Assembly (NCBI GenBank): GCA_013180625.2
Contig: SNVD02013686.1
Coordinates: forward strand, 62,001 to 126,000
DNA from: Boswellia sacra
Taxonomy: Eukaryota > Streptophyta > Magnoliopsida > Sapindales > Burseraceae
Direction: 5' to 3'
Length of the DNA stretch: 64,000 nt
The notes under the pieces are model-generated. The model searched no databases and had not been told where the DNA came from. It saw only the letters and a list, made by a program, of their open reading frames with translations. A program made the translations under genes and the position numbers. Position 1 is the first letter of the stretch; each line of letters begins with the position of its first letter. Positions 23,701 to 33,299 of the stretch are shown piece by piece.

Positions 23701-24306
23701 TCAAAACCAATCTATCCGAGATATTGTTGGATCAGGCGAATAGACGAATGCTTGTAATTTGTCAATTAACTCCCCTGCAGTTGAAGTTGTAACCAGGATT
23801 TGCCTCACTGACTGTGAGATGAAGTTTTTTTCTACTGCTTGATCAAGAAAAGACAACAAACCATCAAAAAAATTATTGACATTTAACAAACCAATGGGTT
23901 TCAGATGGAAGTTTAGCTGTGCCCAAGAGGTGATTTGAAATATCTCCTCTAATGTACCATAACCACCAGGTAAAGCTATAAATGCATCGGACTTAACAAC
24001 CATATGTGCAATACGCTCAGGCATGCTAGAGACCTGTAACTCTTCCCTGATTGTATTGCCTACGATATCTCGTACAGCTAATGGTTTAGGGATAATGACG
24101 AGAACTTTGCTCCCTCCTAGGGATGCAGCTGTTGACACACACCCTATTAACCCAAGACTACCCCCTCCATAAATCAAATGAATACCCCTCGCAGCTAATG
24201 TCCTACCAAGATCAAGAGCTACTGTTGTAAACTCTCCATCTTTACCAAATTGCGATCCACAAAATACGCATATATTTTGGAGTCGCCAAATTGGTGTTTT
24301 CTCCAT
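23701..24306 (-). CDS. LOG-like cytokinin phosphoribohydrolase
   Basis: An intact 201-codon, intron-free frame. LOG enzymes cleave ribose 5'-phosphate from cytokinin nucleotides to release active cytokinin bases in the cytosol. Visible motifs are: ICVFCGSQFG near the N-terminus (residues 12-21), YGGGSLGLIG (46-55), Arg98 in MPERIAHM, and the signature PGGYGTLEE (113-121) with its catalytic Glu. The Lys usually following the Arg is Ile here. The length is near the 190-240 residues normal for the family. Ordinary LOG genes have several introns, so the unbroken frame suggests a processed copy. It lies in the sense strand of a gypsy element lacking most of pol. Tandem G-box repeats lie 250-390 bases upstream. 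The frame could still be transcribed from the LTR or from those repeats; expression is unknown. Confidence 0.85.
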   Translation of the reverse strand: MEKTPIWRLQNICVFCGSQFGKDGEFTTVALDLGRTLAARGIHLIYGGGSLGLIGCVSTAASLGGSKVLVIIPKPLAVRDIVGNTIREELQVSSMPERIAHMVVKSDAFIALPGGYGTLEEIFQITSWAQLNFHLKPIGLLNVNNFFDGLLSFLDQAVEKNFISQSVRQILVTTSTAGELIDKLQAFVYSPDPTISRIDWF

Positions 24307-24517
24307 TTCTACAAGTGCTCTAACCTTGTGTAAGACAATGATGCACGTTAGGTAATATGCTTTTCAAGTGCAAGATAGGTTATAATAATGAAATTTGAAA
24401 ATATGGAGAATGGATATATACACACGTAAAACTCTCAAATTTGACACATGGGGACATAATTTCGGTGGGGTTGCTCGATGCAGATTTATCGCCCCAAGAT
24501 TTGAAAAAATGAGATAT

Positions 24518-24705
24518 GCTTTCGGCGGGGTTTGACAAAACCTACACACTTGTCTCCCACGTGAAGCATGAAAAATGGAAATACACTTTCGGCGGGGTTT
24601 GACAAAACCGCCACACTTGTCTCCCACGTGAAGCATGAAAAGTAGAGATATACTTTCGGTGGAGGTTGACAAAACCTCCACACTTGTCTCCCACGTGTAC
24701 TTATG
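24518..24705. repeat. Three 67-bp repeats with G-boxes
   Basis: Three tandem copies with a 67-bp period. Each contains TTCGG(C/T)GG, TTGACAAAACC, a TTGTCTCCC word and CACGTG. The CACGTG palindromes are at 24558-24563, 24625-24630 and 24692-24697. G-boxes bind bZIP and bHLH factors in plant promoters. The array lies upstream of the LOG-like frame in its transcriptional direction. Overlapping frames at 24364-24849 are translations of the repeat. Regulatory action is inference. Confidence 0.85.
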
Positions 24706-25033
24706 CCATAGGGTGGTCATATGGTTTGTCAAGAAGAAAACTTGAAATTGAAAAAAAACAAAATCAACAAACAACAACAACACGAAAACAACATTGATAA
24801 TCAGATCAAACGAAACAAGAAAAAAAATAAAATTCGACAACAACAACACACATTCAAATATACAAGTAGTTGTGATTGTGGCTCACATCGTCCTCTGGGT
24901 TTACGTCCAGTAACGGCTGAAACGCCTTCTATGAGTCGGGGATTTGCTTCCCATCCATTTTTCTTATAAACTGGCAAATAGGGTCGTTTTTAGTCAGATT
25001 CCCTAGACTATAACACTGCAATTCATCACGAAA

Positions 25034-25508
25034 TTATGTCCATAGATTAAGCAATTCACGCTGAACAAGTCCACAAGAATGTGACTCAAGAGTTAATAAA
25101 ACATTATCCAACGACTCATTACTCAGAACATTCTTAATAAATGAGAGTTTATCTTCTCTATTCCTGGACACAAAACCTAATGAACGACAAGTCTGGTTAC
25201 AATTCCATCTAGCACATTTATAACATACTTGTAACCTTTTTGCTCTTCGCCCCTTGGCGTAGTAGCTTTTCCCTAGACCAGGCATGTATTTTGCGAGATT
25301 AATGTCAGTCTCACCGGACAATCTTACCTTGGCTTCGATAAACCATCGGATATCCGTAGGCACATTTCGGAGCATCAATGCCCAAAGTCTAGTCATCCGT
25401 ACTTTATAAATTTTAAACACAGCATTTTGAGGAAGTGAAGGGAAATATTTACGAAGGTTTGACACAAAGATATCGGCATCTATTGAAGAGGAGAAAATGA
25501 GAGCTATT
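25034..25508 (-). CDS. Unidentified Cys-rich frame in gypsy element
   Basis: A 143-codon frame (25465-25034) that stays open further upstream to about 25540 without an ATG. It is basic and has a compact Cys cluster, CYKCARWNCNQTC (about residues 81-93), giving C-x2-C-x4-C-x3-C, preceded by a KGRRAKR basic patch. I do not recognise a family. It does not look like gag, protease, RT or integrase. A zinc-binding nucleic-acid role is conceivable from the Cys pattern and basic patch alone. It sits between the pol breakpoint and the LOG-like frame, in the same sense. It may be a second captured host-gene piece or a lineage-specific extra ORF. A further open stretch at about 25510-25620 (KRELKSLLEGLKRAYF) may be an upstream exon. 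Confidence 0.45.
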
Positions 25509-25887
25509 ACCGATAATGCAATTGAGTTTGTTTTTCTCTAAAATATGCACGTTTCAAACCTTCGAGCAATGACTTCAGCTCCCGTTTGGATGTTTCCTCA
25601 AGCTGTTGCACACATGAATTTGAAGTACGGAATAATCAAATTAAACAAAGGGAAAGAAAAGAAAAGAGCAGAAACGAAACTAAAGACACATAAAAGAGAT
25701 AACAACACAATAGCAAACAAAAGTCAAAAAAAAGTAAAAAATATAAAAACAAATGAGACAGATGGCAAAGAGAGATAAAACCTGATCAATTTGATGGCCT
25801 ATGAAAGAAACCTCCTCGAGACAAAAAAATCGATCATTATTACCTCATTTTATTTTTCTTTTCTTCTTTTTTTTATTTTTCAAAAAC

Positions 25888-25936
25888 ATTGGGTTGCCTC
25901 CCAATAAGCGCTTGGTTTAACGTCCTCAGCCCGACG
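25888..25936 (-). other. Athila/Tat 3'-UTR signature at deletion joint
   Basis: On the minus strand the sequence passes from pol codons (PPMMEP) into GTCGGGCTGAGGACG, TTAAACCAAGCGCTTATTGG and GAGGCAACCCAA. Intact Athila/Tat elements carry this GGGAGGCAACCC motif after the integrase stop codon. Finding it directly after the start of RT marks a deletion of about the whole RT-RNase H-integrase region. Confidence 0.7.
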
Positions 25937-26679
25937 TTGGTTCCATCATGGGAGGGTCCAATCTCCGCTGTGCTTCTCTAGTGGGCTTGGATCCTTTTTT
26001 CAATAAGAATTGGTGCATGCATATGGCTGGGCCTTGGATGTTAGCAATCGTCCACCCAATAGCTATTTTGTGATCTGTAAGTATTCGGACAAGTTTCTCT
26101 TCTTGTATTCGTGCAAGGCCCATTTCCATTGTAATTGGCAAAGTATCATTCTCACCCAAGAATCCATGATTCAAATGATCTGACAGTGACTTAAGCTCCA
26201 AGGTATTGGCTTTTGTCACAGAAGGAAGAAGTTTCTCATTAGATAAAGTAAATTGAATGTACGAAACATCATTATTTGTGGTTATTGCTATGGTCTCATC
26301 TAAGCTTGCCACAGCTTCCTCCATTTCTTTGGATACTTGTATCAAAATTCCTGACTCATTGGAATTTTTTGTCCCTATGTGCTCACTAATAGCTACATCT
26401 AATCCATTCTTGCGAGTTAACTCAAAATATTGTTGTGGCAAAGAATCAACAATGTCAACTGCAAAAACAGAATGTAAGTCACTAGAGTACCTCATTGCCT
26501 CAAAAATATTGAAACATATCACCTTGCCATCAAACTCTATGATGAGAGTGCCATCATGAACATCAATCATGGTTCTAACAGTTTTCGAGAATGGTCTCCC
26601 TAAAAGAATCGGAGTTAGATTAGGAGATGTCTCATCCTCTATTTCAAGGACATAGAAGTTTGCTGGGAAACCAATTGAT
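25926..26679 (-). pseudogene. Gypsy protease end and RT start
   Basis: Frame 26570-25926 and the preceding 110 bases carry TPILLGRPF and IDVHDGTLIIEFDGK (protease C-terminal side), then GFLGENDTLPI, KIAIGWTIANIQGP, CMHQFLL and PTREAQRRLDPPMME, the conserved entry into Athila/Tat reverse transcriptase. It stops before any catalytic RT motif. One frame change lies between this and the upstream gag-protease frame. The element's RT, RNase H and integrase are absent. Confidence 0.85.
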
Positions 26680-27960
26680 TCACCTGCACAAGCACATCTT
26701 CCACAACTCTTTTGGGATATGCATTAAAATGATCAGCAAGTTGAATGGTAATACCAGTTTTCGCAAAAGGTCCAAATTTAAAGAAGCATAAATAGAATAT
26801 GGCATGACATTAATAGATGCTTCTAAATCTAACATAGCTCTTTCAAACTTGGTTTTACCAATCGTGCATGGAATGGTGATCGTACCTGGATTATTGCATT
26901 TCGGAGGAATTTTTCTTTGTAGTATAGCTGAAACATTTTCTCCTGCACTTACTTTCTCATTCCCTTTTAATTTTCTCTTACTGGTGCATAACTCCTTGAG
27001 ACATTTTGTATAACAAGGTACTTGCTCGGTAGCATACAGAAGTGGTATATTTATCTTGATTTTACGAGAAGTTTCCAGGATTTCTTGTTTTTGTTCCTCC
27101 TTCTTCAATTTTGTCAATCTGCTGGGAAAAAGTAGAGGAGTAACATAAGAAGGAATAGCAGTTTTAAGACTTACCTTAGAGGATGATGTCTTGTTCATGG
27201 TGGAAGTGGTGTCATCTTCTTCATCAGTTTGTGATTTCTTTGGCAGGACATCTAATTGCTCTCCATTTTGCAAAGTTATCGCACAACAATTCTCTCTTGG
27301 ATTGATGACCGTTTGACAAGATAATTCTTCTGAGCCTTGGCCCTCGAATTTGCTCATGCTAGTGGCCAATTGTCCCATTTGATTTGCCAGGTTTTGGATA
27401 CTTGCCCCAGTTTCCTGCTGGAATTGCATTGTGTTAGTGGCAAGTGCATTAACAATATCCTGGAGTGACATACCTAAGTTTTCTGAAACTGGTTGTGGTG
27501 TTGGTTGTGGCATTGGTGGTGGTTGCATTTGAAAAGGTTGCTGCACTCTAAGTTGATTAAAACCTTGTTGCCAATTCGGTATGCCAGTTGGGGCGATTGG
27601 TTGATGATTCCCGTAACTAAAATTGGGATGATCTATCCATCCGGCATTGTAAGTATTAGAGAAGGGATCATACCATTGCCTTGATTGTCCTGGAAATCCA
27701 CCCATGGAATTGGCTTGTTCCATATCTTCTTCTTGTAAAGTTGGAGACATGTCCATTGGATGCTCCATGGTAGAATATACCCCACATGCATAAGATTTCT
27801 ACATATCTCCTACGGCCATGTTTTCCACAAGAGAAGTTAGCTCAGAAAGTTGTTGTTCAATGTTCTGAGTGCTTACCTCATTTACACTCCAATGTAATTA
27901 TGGCTCAAATCGGCTACTGAATTGTTGAAAGTTTACTGTCATGTTGCCTAAACACAAACA
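26680..27960 (-). pseudogene. Gypsy gag C-terminus and protease
   Basis: The 362-codon frame 27768-26680 has a Pro/Gln-rich gag C-terminus (GGFPGQSRQWYDPFSNTYNAGW) and then a retropepsin region with MLDLEASINVMPYSIYASL. The catalytic Asp is present, but the usual DLGAS has become DLEAS. Upstream, 27960-27769 adds QLSELTSLVENMAV and a decayed zinc-knuckle stretch, with stops. The N-terminal two thirds of gag are missing between here and the primer site at 28037, so packaging could not be self-provided. Confidence 0.85.
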
Positions 27961-28034
27961 ATCAGAAAAGAAAAACAAAAAAAATACCAATTAACAATGA
28001 AAACAAAATAACAAATCGATTAGAAAATCAATCC

Positions 28035-28052
28035 CCGGCAACGGCGCCAAAA
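28035..28052 (-). promoter_or_regulatory. Gypsy primer-binding site, tRNA-Asp type
   Basis: On the minus strand TGGCGCCGTTGCCGGGGA follows the LTR after four bases (TTTT region). It is complementary to the 3' end of plant tRNA-Asp, the primer used by Athila/Tat elements. Confidence 0.9.
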
Positions 28053-28055
28053 ACT

Positions 28056-29468
28056 TGATGCGTTCGAAACTAGCAAGTATACTAGTCGCACAAGTAATAA
28101 AGTGATAGTAAGATATCGTTCCCACGAGGATTGATTCTAATTGAATTTGTTATTCGAAAGCAACAATAAACTAAATGAGGGGGGTTTTGCTGATTGATTA
28201 ACTAGATGAAATATTAATGCAAGTAAAGAATAACACAATGCAAATTTAAACAGATTGAAAAATCAATGAGAGAAACCTGGTTAAGGGATCCTTCTCTACC
28301 GCAAGATATGGATTTGTGAATTAATCATAGAATTGTCATCCAATTACACCATTGAAATTATCAACCGTAGATAACAACAAGCTCTGTTATCCCAATCTTT
28401 CCTTACTTTGTTGTTAAATAAAACAGGCTCTTTATTTAATCTCTATCCATTAAACAACCTAGAACAAGCTCTCTAAATTTAATTCAATGGATGCATTACG
28501 ATAAGAAAGATAGGTTGATCTAAGCAATAAACACACAAGCTCGGATTATTTAACTTAGGTTGTATTCTCCAATTGCAATCTCTGATCACAATTTTGCTAC
28601 TAAGGATTAGAAATTCAAGACAATTACGGATCAAGATTTCTAGTCTAGCAATAGACAACAACCAGATTATATTCAGTTGGCCATTCGAAATACAATCCAG
28701 CAAGCAATCATAAGCATTAGATATAGGAAAATACAAGCAAATTCAATTAGAGAATTGGATAACAACTTCTTGCACAATCAACTTACAAAAACCATATCAG
28801 GGGCTTTGAAATCACCCTCAACCAATTCAGATTCAGTTACACATGTTTAAGAACGTGGTAAATACAATACAACATGGAGACATTCCAGAAAATGAAAGGG
28901 AAGGGAAAAACTTAGCAAATTTGATGTAATTCTCTTTGGATTGTAGTTCTTCCTCTTTCAAAGCTTCCTTTCTCCTTCAAGAACTCCAAGAGATGAAAGA
29001 ATTCCAGAGCTGCAGCCTCCACCACGTTCTCCCCTCTTCAAGTTATGAAAATAAAACCCTAAAATGTGTTTAAATACTCTGCTACAGTAACCTGCTACAG
29101 TGTCCCGTATTATACATGCTACAGTGATTTGTGGAATTACATTTCTATACTTCTCACACTGTTTTGATTACAACTTTTGGTACACTGAATGGATTTATAA
29201 ACCGTAAATTTCTCCAGAAAATAGACTTCGAGAGCTTTCCAACGGTATATAATATGTCATCGGGTTCATTGTATATCAATACAATTAAATCCGAGAAGAT
29301 GGTTGACTAGCAGAGGTGAAAATGAAGGGTTTTACTCCATTTTTGTGCAAGTTGCTCCAAAACTCCTACAAATATCAAAACCACACAAAAACATAAAAAT
29401 ACCAAGGAATATAGCAAAGAAACATGGACAAATTAATATGAAAATGATATATAATTAGACGCCTATCA
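28056..29468 (-). repeat. 5' LTR of the gypsy element
   Basis: 1,413 bp, aligned with 20253-21666. Differences are scattered substitutions and a one-base indel (GATGAGTAAG against GATAGTAAG). It is followed by the second CTCCC duplication at 29469-29473. Frame 28479-28736 is the LTR twin of 20677-20934. Confidence 0.95.
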
Positions 29469-29473
29469 CTCCC

Positions 29474-30878
29474 ACTCTGAATGCATAGGTACAGATCTGT
29501 AACTTTTTTCATGCACATGCAAACGAGTAAACACATCTCTGTATTCCAATGCAATAGACAACATCAAATAAGTTGAATTCCATCTAGTGCAACAATCTAA
29601 TGCCAATTTTCTTGTACAAGAAACTTTCATTTGTCATGCTTCACTCTTAAATCTGTCAATTCTTTTAGGTGTAGCAGACCAAAAGGTGACACTATTTCTA
29701 ATTTTATCAATCCCATCTCCAAGCACATCTAACCTATCTCTTACTATCAAATTCAAAATGTGTGACGTGCACCTCATATGAAATAATTTTCCCTTCAAAA
29801 TCATGTTATGAACACCCAATTTTTCTTTCAGTATAGGAATCAATGAATGATTAGTGGAGCAATTGTCAAGAGTAATACATGACAACTTACGATCAACATT
29901 CCAATCCATCAAATAAGGAGCTAGCTCATCAGCAAGTGCTTCAGCGGTGTGTGGAGATGGAACATATATGAACCTGAAACATATTTAATAGTAAAGGTCA
30001 AACACTAATTAGTAATTAAGAAATTAAGTCTTTTTCTTTTAAATGCATGATATTAGCATGTTCATATATGATATATTTACCTCAAGATGCAACTTTGTAA
30101 TCTCCAATGCTCATCAATGAAATGTGCTGTCACAACCATGTATCCTTTTTTTTTTTTATTACTTGCAGTCCACATATCAGTTGTTATTCCTATTCTACTT
30201 TTACAAGCATCCATCATCATCATGGTCTTTTCCTTCTCAATATCATATATCTTAAAGACCACATTCTTTAAAGTGTTTCTACTATAGGAACAAACAAAGG
30301 TTGAGCATAATATATTAACTCCCTAAAACCCTCATACTCAACAAAAGAAAGAGGGAGTTCATGCATTACAATCATTTTGGCCACCTTTTCCTTACAAATT
30401 CCTTTATCAAATGTCTTAACAACCATTTCCCATGAATTACTTCCATCTTGCTTCTTTTGAAAACTCAAGGATTGTTGCTTAATTGTTGCTTGTTTTTGAC
30501 TCTTACAACTTCCTAAATGGCTTGCCAAGTGTTTGGTTCCATCTGTATGGTGACCAACCAATGCAGCTTTGCAATGGTTACAAATAGCTTTATGTTTGCC
30601 CTCAATAATTTCTTTTGTAAAATGTTCCCAGACCCAAGATTGTTTTATTGGTTGACGATCCTCCTTTCACTTTGTGACAACACCTCGTGTTCCACCCCCA
30701 CGAGTGCTACGATCAATTGGTGGCCTTATTTTCTCGCGTCCTGTTTATGAATTTGTTGTAGATCCATCCTCAACCAAAATATCAACCATGTTGTCCTCAT
30801 AATCTTGCTCCATTTCATTTTCTTCCATTGGCATATCATCATTATAAGTAGGTTGATCATTTCCAGTGGATGTAGACA
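29474..30878 (-). pseudogene. hAT transposase, N-terminal half
   Basis: Minus-strand frames from about 30878 carry a BED-type zinc finger (WVWEHF, ICNHCKAALVG, HLASHLGSC at about 30640-30510), then LPLSFVEYEGFRELI, GITTDMWTASNKKKKGYMVVTAHFID, ITLDNCSTNHSLI and KGKLFHMRCTSHILNLIV. These are ordered hallmarks of Ac/RICESLEEPER-type hAT transposases, including the D of the TxDxWT motif and the CxxHxxNL segment. Stops occur at about 30749, 30265 and elsewhere. The frame is cut at 29474 by the gypsy element and continues at 20247. Confidence 0.85.
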
Positions 30879-30999
30879 TTATTTGTATATAACCTACAAG
30901 AATACAAAAATAAACCCCATTTATGCTACTAAACAAGGGAATCGTAAAAGCATGAACAAATGGGAGATGACATGAATTAGTTTTGTGAATTAGTCACAT

Positions 31000-31624
31000 A
31001 CAAAATCAAATTAGTCATGTACAATTACAAAGTGGGGAAAGCATCTAGTCTAGATTATGACCAAAAGGTGGTATCACAACACAAGCGAAGGGAAATACTG
31101 ACTGGAGCCTGGAGGTAAAACTTAAGTCATAACAACACCCAAATAGCTTTTATTGACAAATAAATTCAAACAAAGAACAATGAAGTACGAAATTATGGCA
31201 AACAATAAAAGAATTTCAAGAAAGCATAAAATATTATGCTTTTGTTTGAGGTCAAAGCAGAGAGACACTATGGCTACTGTGTCAAATAAATTGGATTTCA
31301 TGAGTTGATAGAGAAAAGGAAGAAGACGAATATATCAGAGTAGAGTTCGTAAAACATGGGTGCAGGTCAGGTGAAGCTCTCACCGTGGAGGCAAAGTCTA
31401 GAGAAGCTGTCACAGCCACAGGGTAAGTCTGGAGAAGCAGTGCAGATCAGAATAGCAGCGCTGGTAAGGGGAGGCAGTGCAAGTCAGGACCCAGGCAGCT
31501 ATGTCACCGTGGAGGCAGTGAAGGAAAGGACCAAGGTTAGGTTAAGCTTAGGCAAACGAAAGTAGTGAGAATGAAGGACTGAAGTGAAAGTTGAAATGTG
31601 AAGTCTGAAATTTAGACATCCCTA
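31000..31624. other. hAT interior without a gene
   Basis: Sequence upstream of the transposase. Frame 31356-31565 is GC-richer than its surroundings but has no domain. It may be a leader or captured sequence. Confidence 0.35.
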
Positions 31625-31975
31625 TGTTGTCAAGACTCGAATGTCGGATTTAGTTGAGCGTCAGATTTTACATTGTCGAGTGTTAGATTTCGTGATGTCG
31701 GGTGTCGGATTTCGTGATGTCGAGTGTTGGATTTCATCGAGTGTCGGATTTTATATTGTCGAGTGTCAGATTTCGTGATGTCGGATGTCGGATTTCATGA
31801 TGTCGAGTGTCAGATTTAGTCAGGTGTCAGATTTTATATTGTCGAGTGTCGGATTTCGTCGATGTCGGTTGTCAGATTTCATTGATGTCGAGTGTCGGAT
31901 TTCGTCGAGTGTCAGAATTTATATTGTCGAGTGTCGGATTTCATCGATGTCGAGTGTCAGATTTTATATTGTCTT
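31625..31975. repeat. hAT subterminal repeats, right end
   Basis: About twenty copies of GTCGAGTGTCGGATTT and close variants, nearly all in one orientation. They mirror the CGAGTGTC words at 18640-19080. The dense, regular spacing suggests local tandem amplification. Confidence 0.88.
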
Positions 31976-32198
31976 AAATTAAATAAATTAAATTAAATGT
32001 ATTTTTATATTTATTCCGGGTCGGGGCTGCGCCGAGGAGCCTAGTCCCCGACCCATGCCTGGCCCCGGGCATTCCTCGGGATTCCTCTCCCCGTCCCCGG
32101 CCATACTCCCTGGAAATCCGGGTAATTCCCCGATGAGAGCGGGTCGGGGATCTGGGTACCCGGCCCGCCAAGGGGTTTTTGCCATCCCTACCAACAAT

Positions 32199-33299
32199 TG
32201 TAAGTAGTGCACGAAGATAATTCTACCACGTAGTAATACATATGATTGATGTTTCAAATCAATAATTTGCTTTGTTATTTATTTGTCACATGATTTTATA
32301 TTTTAATTATAATAAATATAGAGTTTTAACATACGCTACAGATAATAATCAAATGCTAGATGTAATTCTACAACATACATTACAGGTGATAGATCTTATA
32401 TTTTCTTGTGCCCAATCTACGGAAGGAAAATTATATGCTCATACACTTGTAACTCAAATTTTCAAGTTTTATAATATCTATAAAATTATCGCCCACCCTT
32501 CATGAAAGTCATCTATGAGAGATATAAAGCTAGATAAAAGTCATCTAGAGCTGGAATTATAACTAATAATCCAAAATATTTTAGATTCATTATTTTATAG
32601 AATAAACTACACATATATAACTAATTCATATAATATGCACTGTGGTTTGATATTAAAAGAGTTAATAAATGAATAAGATCTAGTAAAAGATGCAATAACA
32701 ACCTCACCAATTTAATTGTGTCAAATCATTTTGTATGAGTTGATTGTATATATAATCTTGTTGTATTTTATATTTCAATTATGATATATATACAACAAAA
32801 TTGCACAATAATAAAAAAATTTAATAGATTCTTACTGATTTATAAGCTTTAATTCTATATATTTTTCTTTTTCAGTATCCCAATCTGTAAATTAAGCTGG
32901 TGCCCAAACCAATAACCATTCTTTTTTTCGCCTCTCTATCTTTTCTATTATCTTCACTTGCAAATACTAAAACCCATTATTTGGTTCTTTCTCCATTTAC
33001 TTGGTCTCCAATAGACAAACATATAGAAATGTTTACATTAACAACATATAAAGCATAAAGGTAATGAAATTGCAAAAAATTTAGCGAATTTAGCTAAAAA
33101 ACATAGCTTACGCCAAATTAGAGTTGTATCGACAAGCTGGAGTCTTTAATATCTCTCAACAAAATCAATGTGCTAGACATATTCTTTATTATGCATATTA
33201 AAAATAAATATTTTCTCCTTTATTTATGATAATATATAACTAGCAGTAACTCCAAAATAGAATCGCGTCCTGGCGTACAACAAAAGCTAATTAATTTAT
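32199..33299. other. AT-rich noncoding sequence
   Basis: Between the hAT element and the P450 pseudogene 3' end. Frame 32272-32505 has no domain. I see nothing I can support. Confidence 0.4.

Larger units (their letters stand above)
20253..29468 (-). mobile_element. Athila/Tat-like gypsy element with captured genes
   Basis: Two full LTRs (20253-21666 and 28056-29468) flank a 6.4-kb interior. Perfect CTCCC duplications flank the whole. On the minus strand the order is: LTR, tRNA-Asp-type primer site, the C-terminal end of gag, protease, the first few codons of reverse transcriptase, an abrupt jump to the element's 3' untranslated signature (25888-25936), an unidentified Cys-rich frame, G-box tandem repeats, a LOG-like frame, long noncoding sequence, polypurine tract, LTR. 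The gag N-terminus, most of RT, RNase H and integrase are missing, so it would depend on a helper. The LTRs differ at roughly 30 positions counted by eye (about 2%), which points to recent insertion. Confidence 0.93.
18414..32190 (-). mobile_element. Large hAT transposon with nested gypsy element
   Basis: The ends are perfect inverted repeats of TAGGGATGGCAAAAACCC, and the 8-bp target duplication CCAACAAT is exact at 18406-18413 and 32191-32198. Both features define the hAT superfamily. The total is 13,777 bp, of which 9,216 bp is a gypsy element inserted at 20253-29468 (plus its 5-bp duplication), so the hAT itself was about 4.56 kb. A RICESLEEPER/Ac-like transposase lies on the minus strand but is broken by stops and by the gypsy insertion. 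GC-rich ends (CGGCCCC, GGTCGGGG) are followed on both sides by blocks of CGAGTGTCGGA-type subterminal repeats. The perfect ends suggest a fairly recent insertion. Confidence 0.93.

Noticed and set aside
26257..27684. Plus-strand frames opposite gag and protease
   Set aside because: Antisense shadows of the gypsy coding region.
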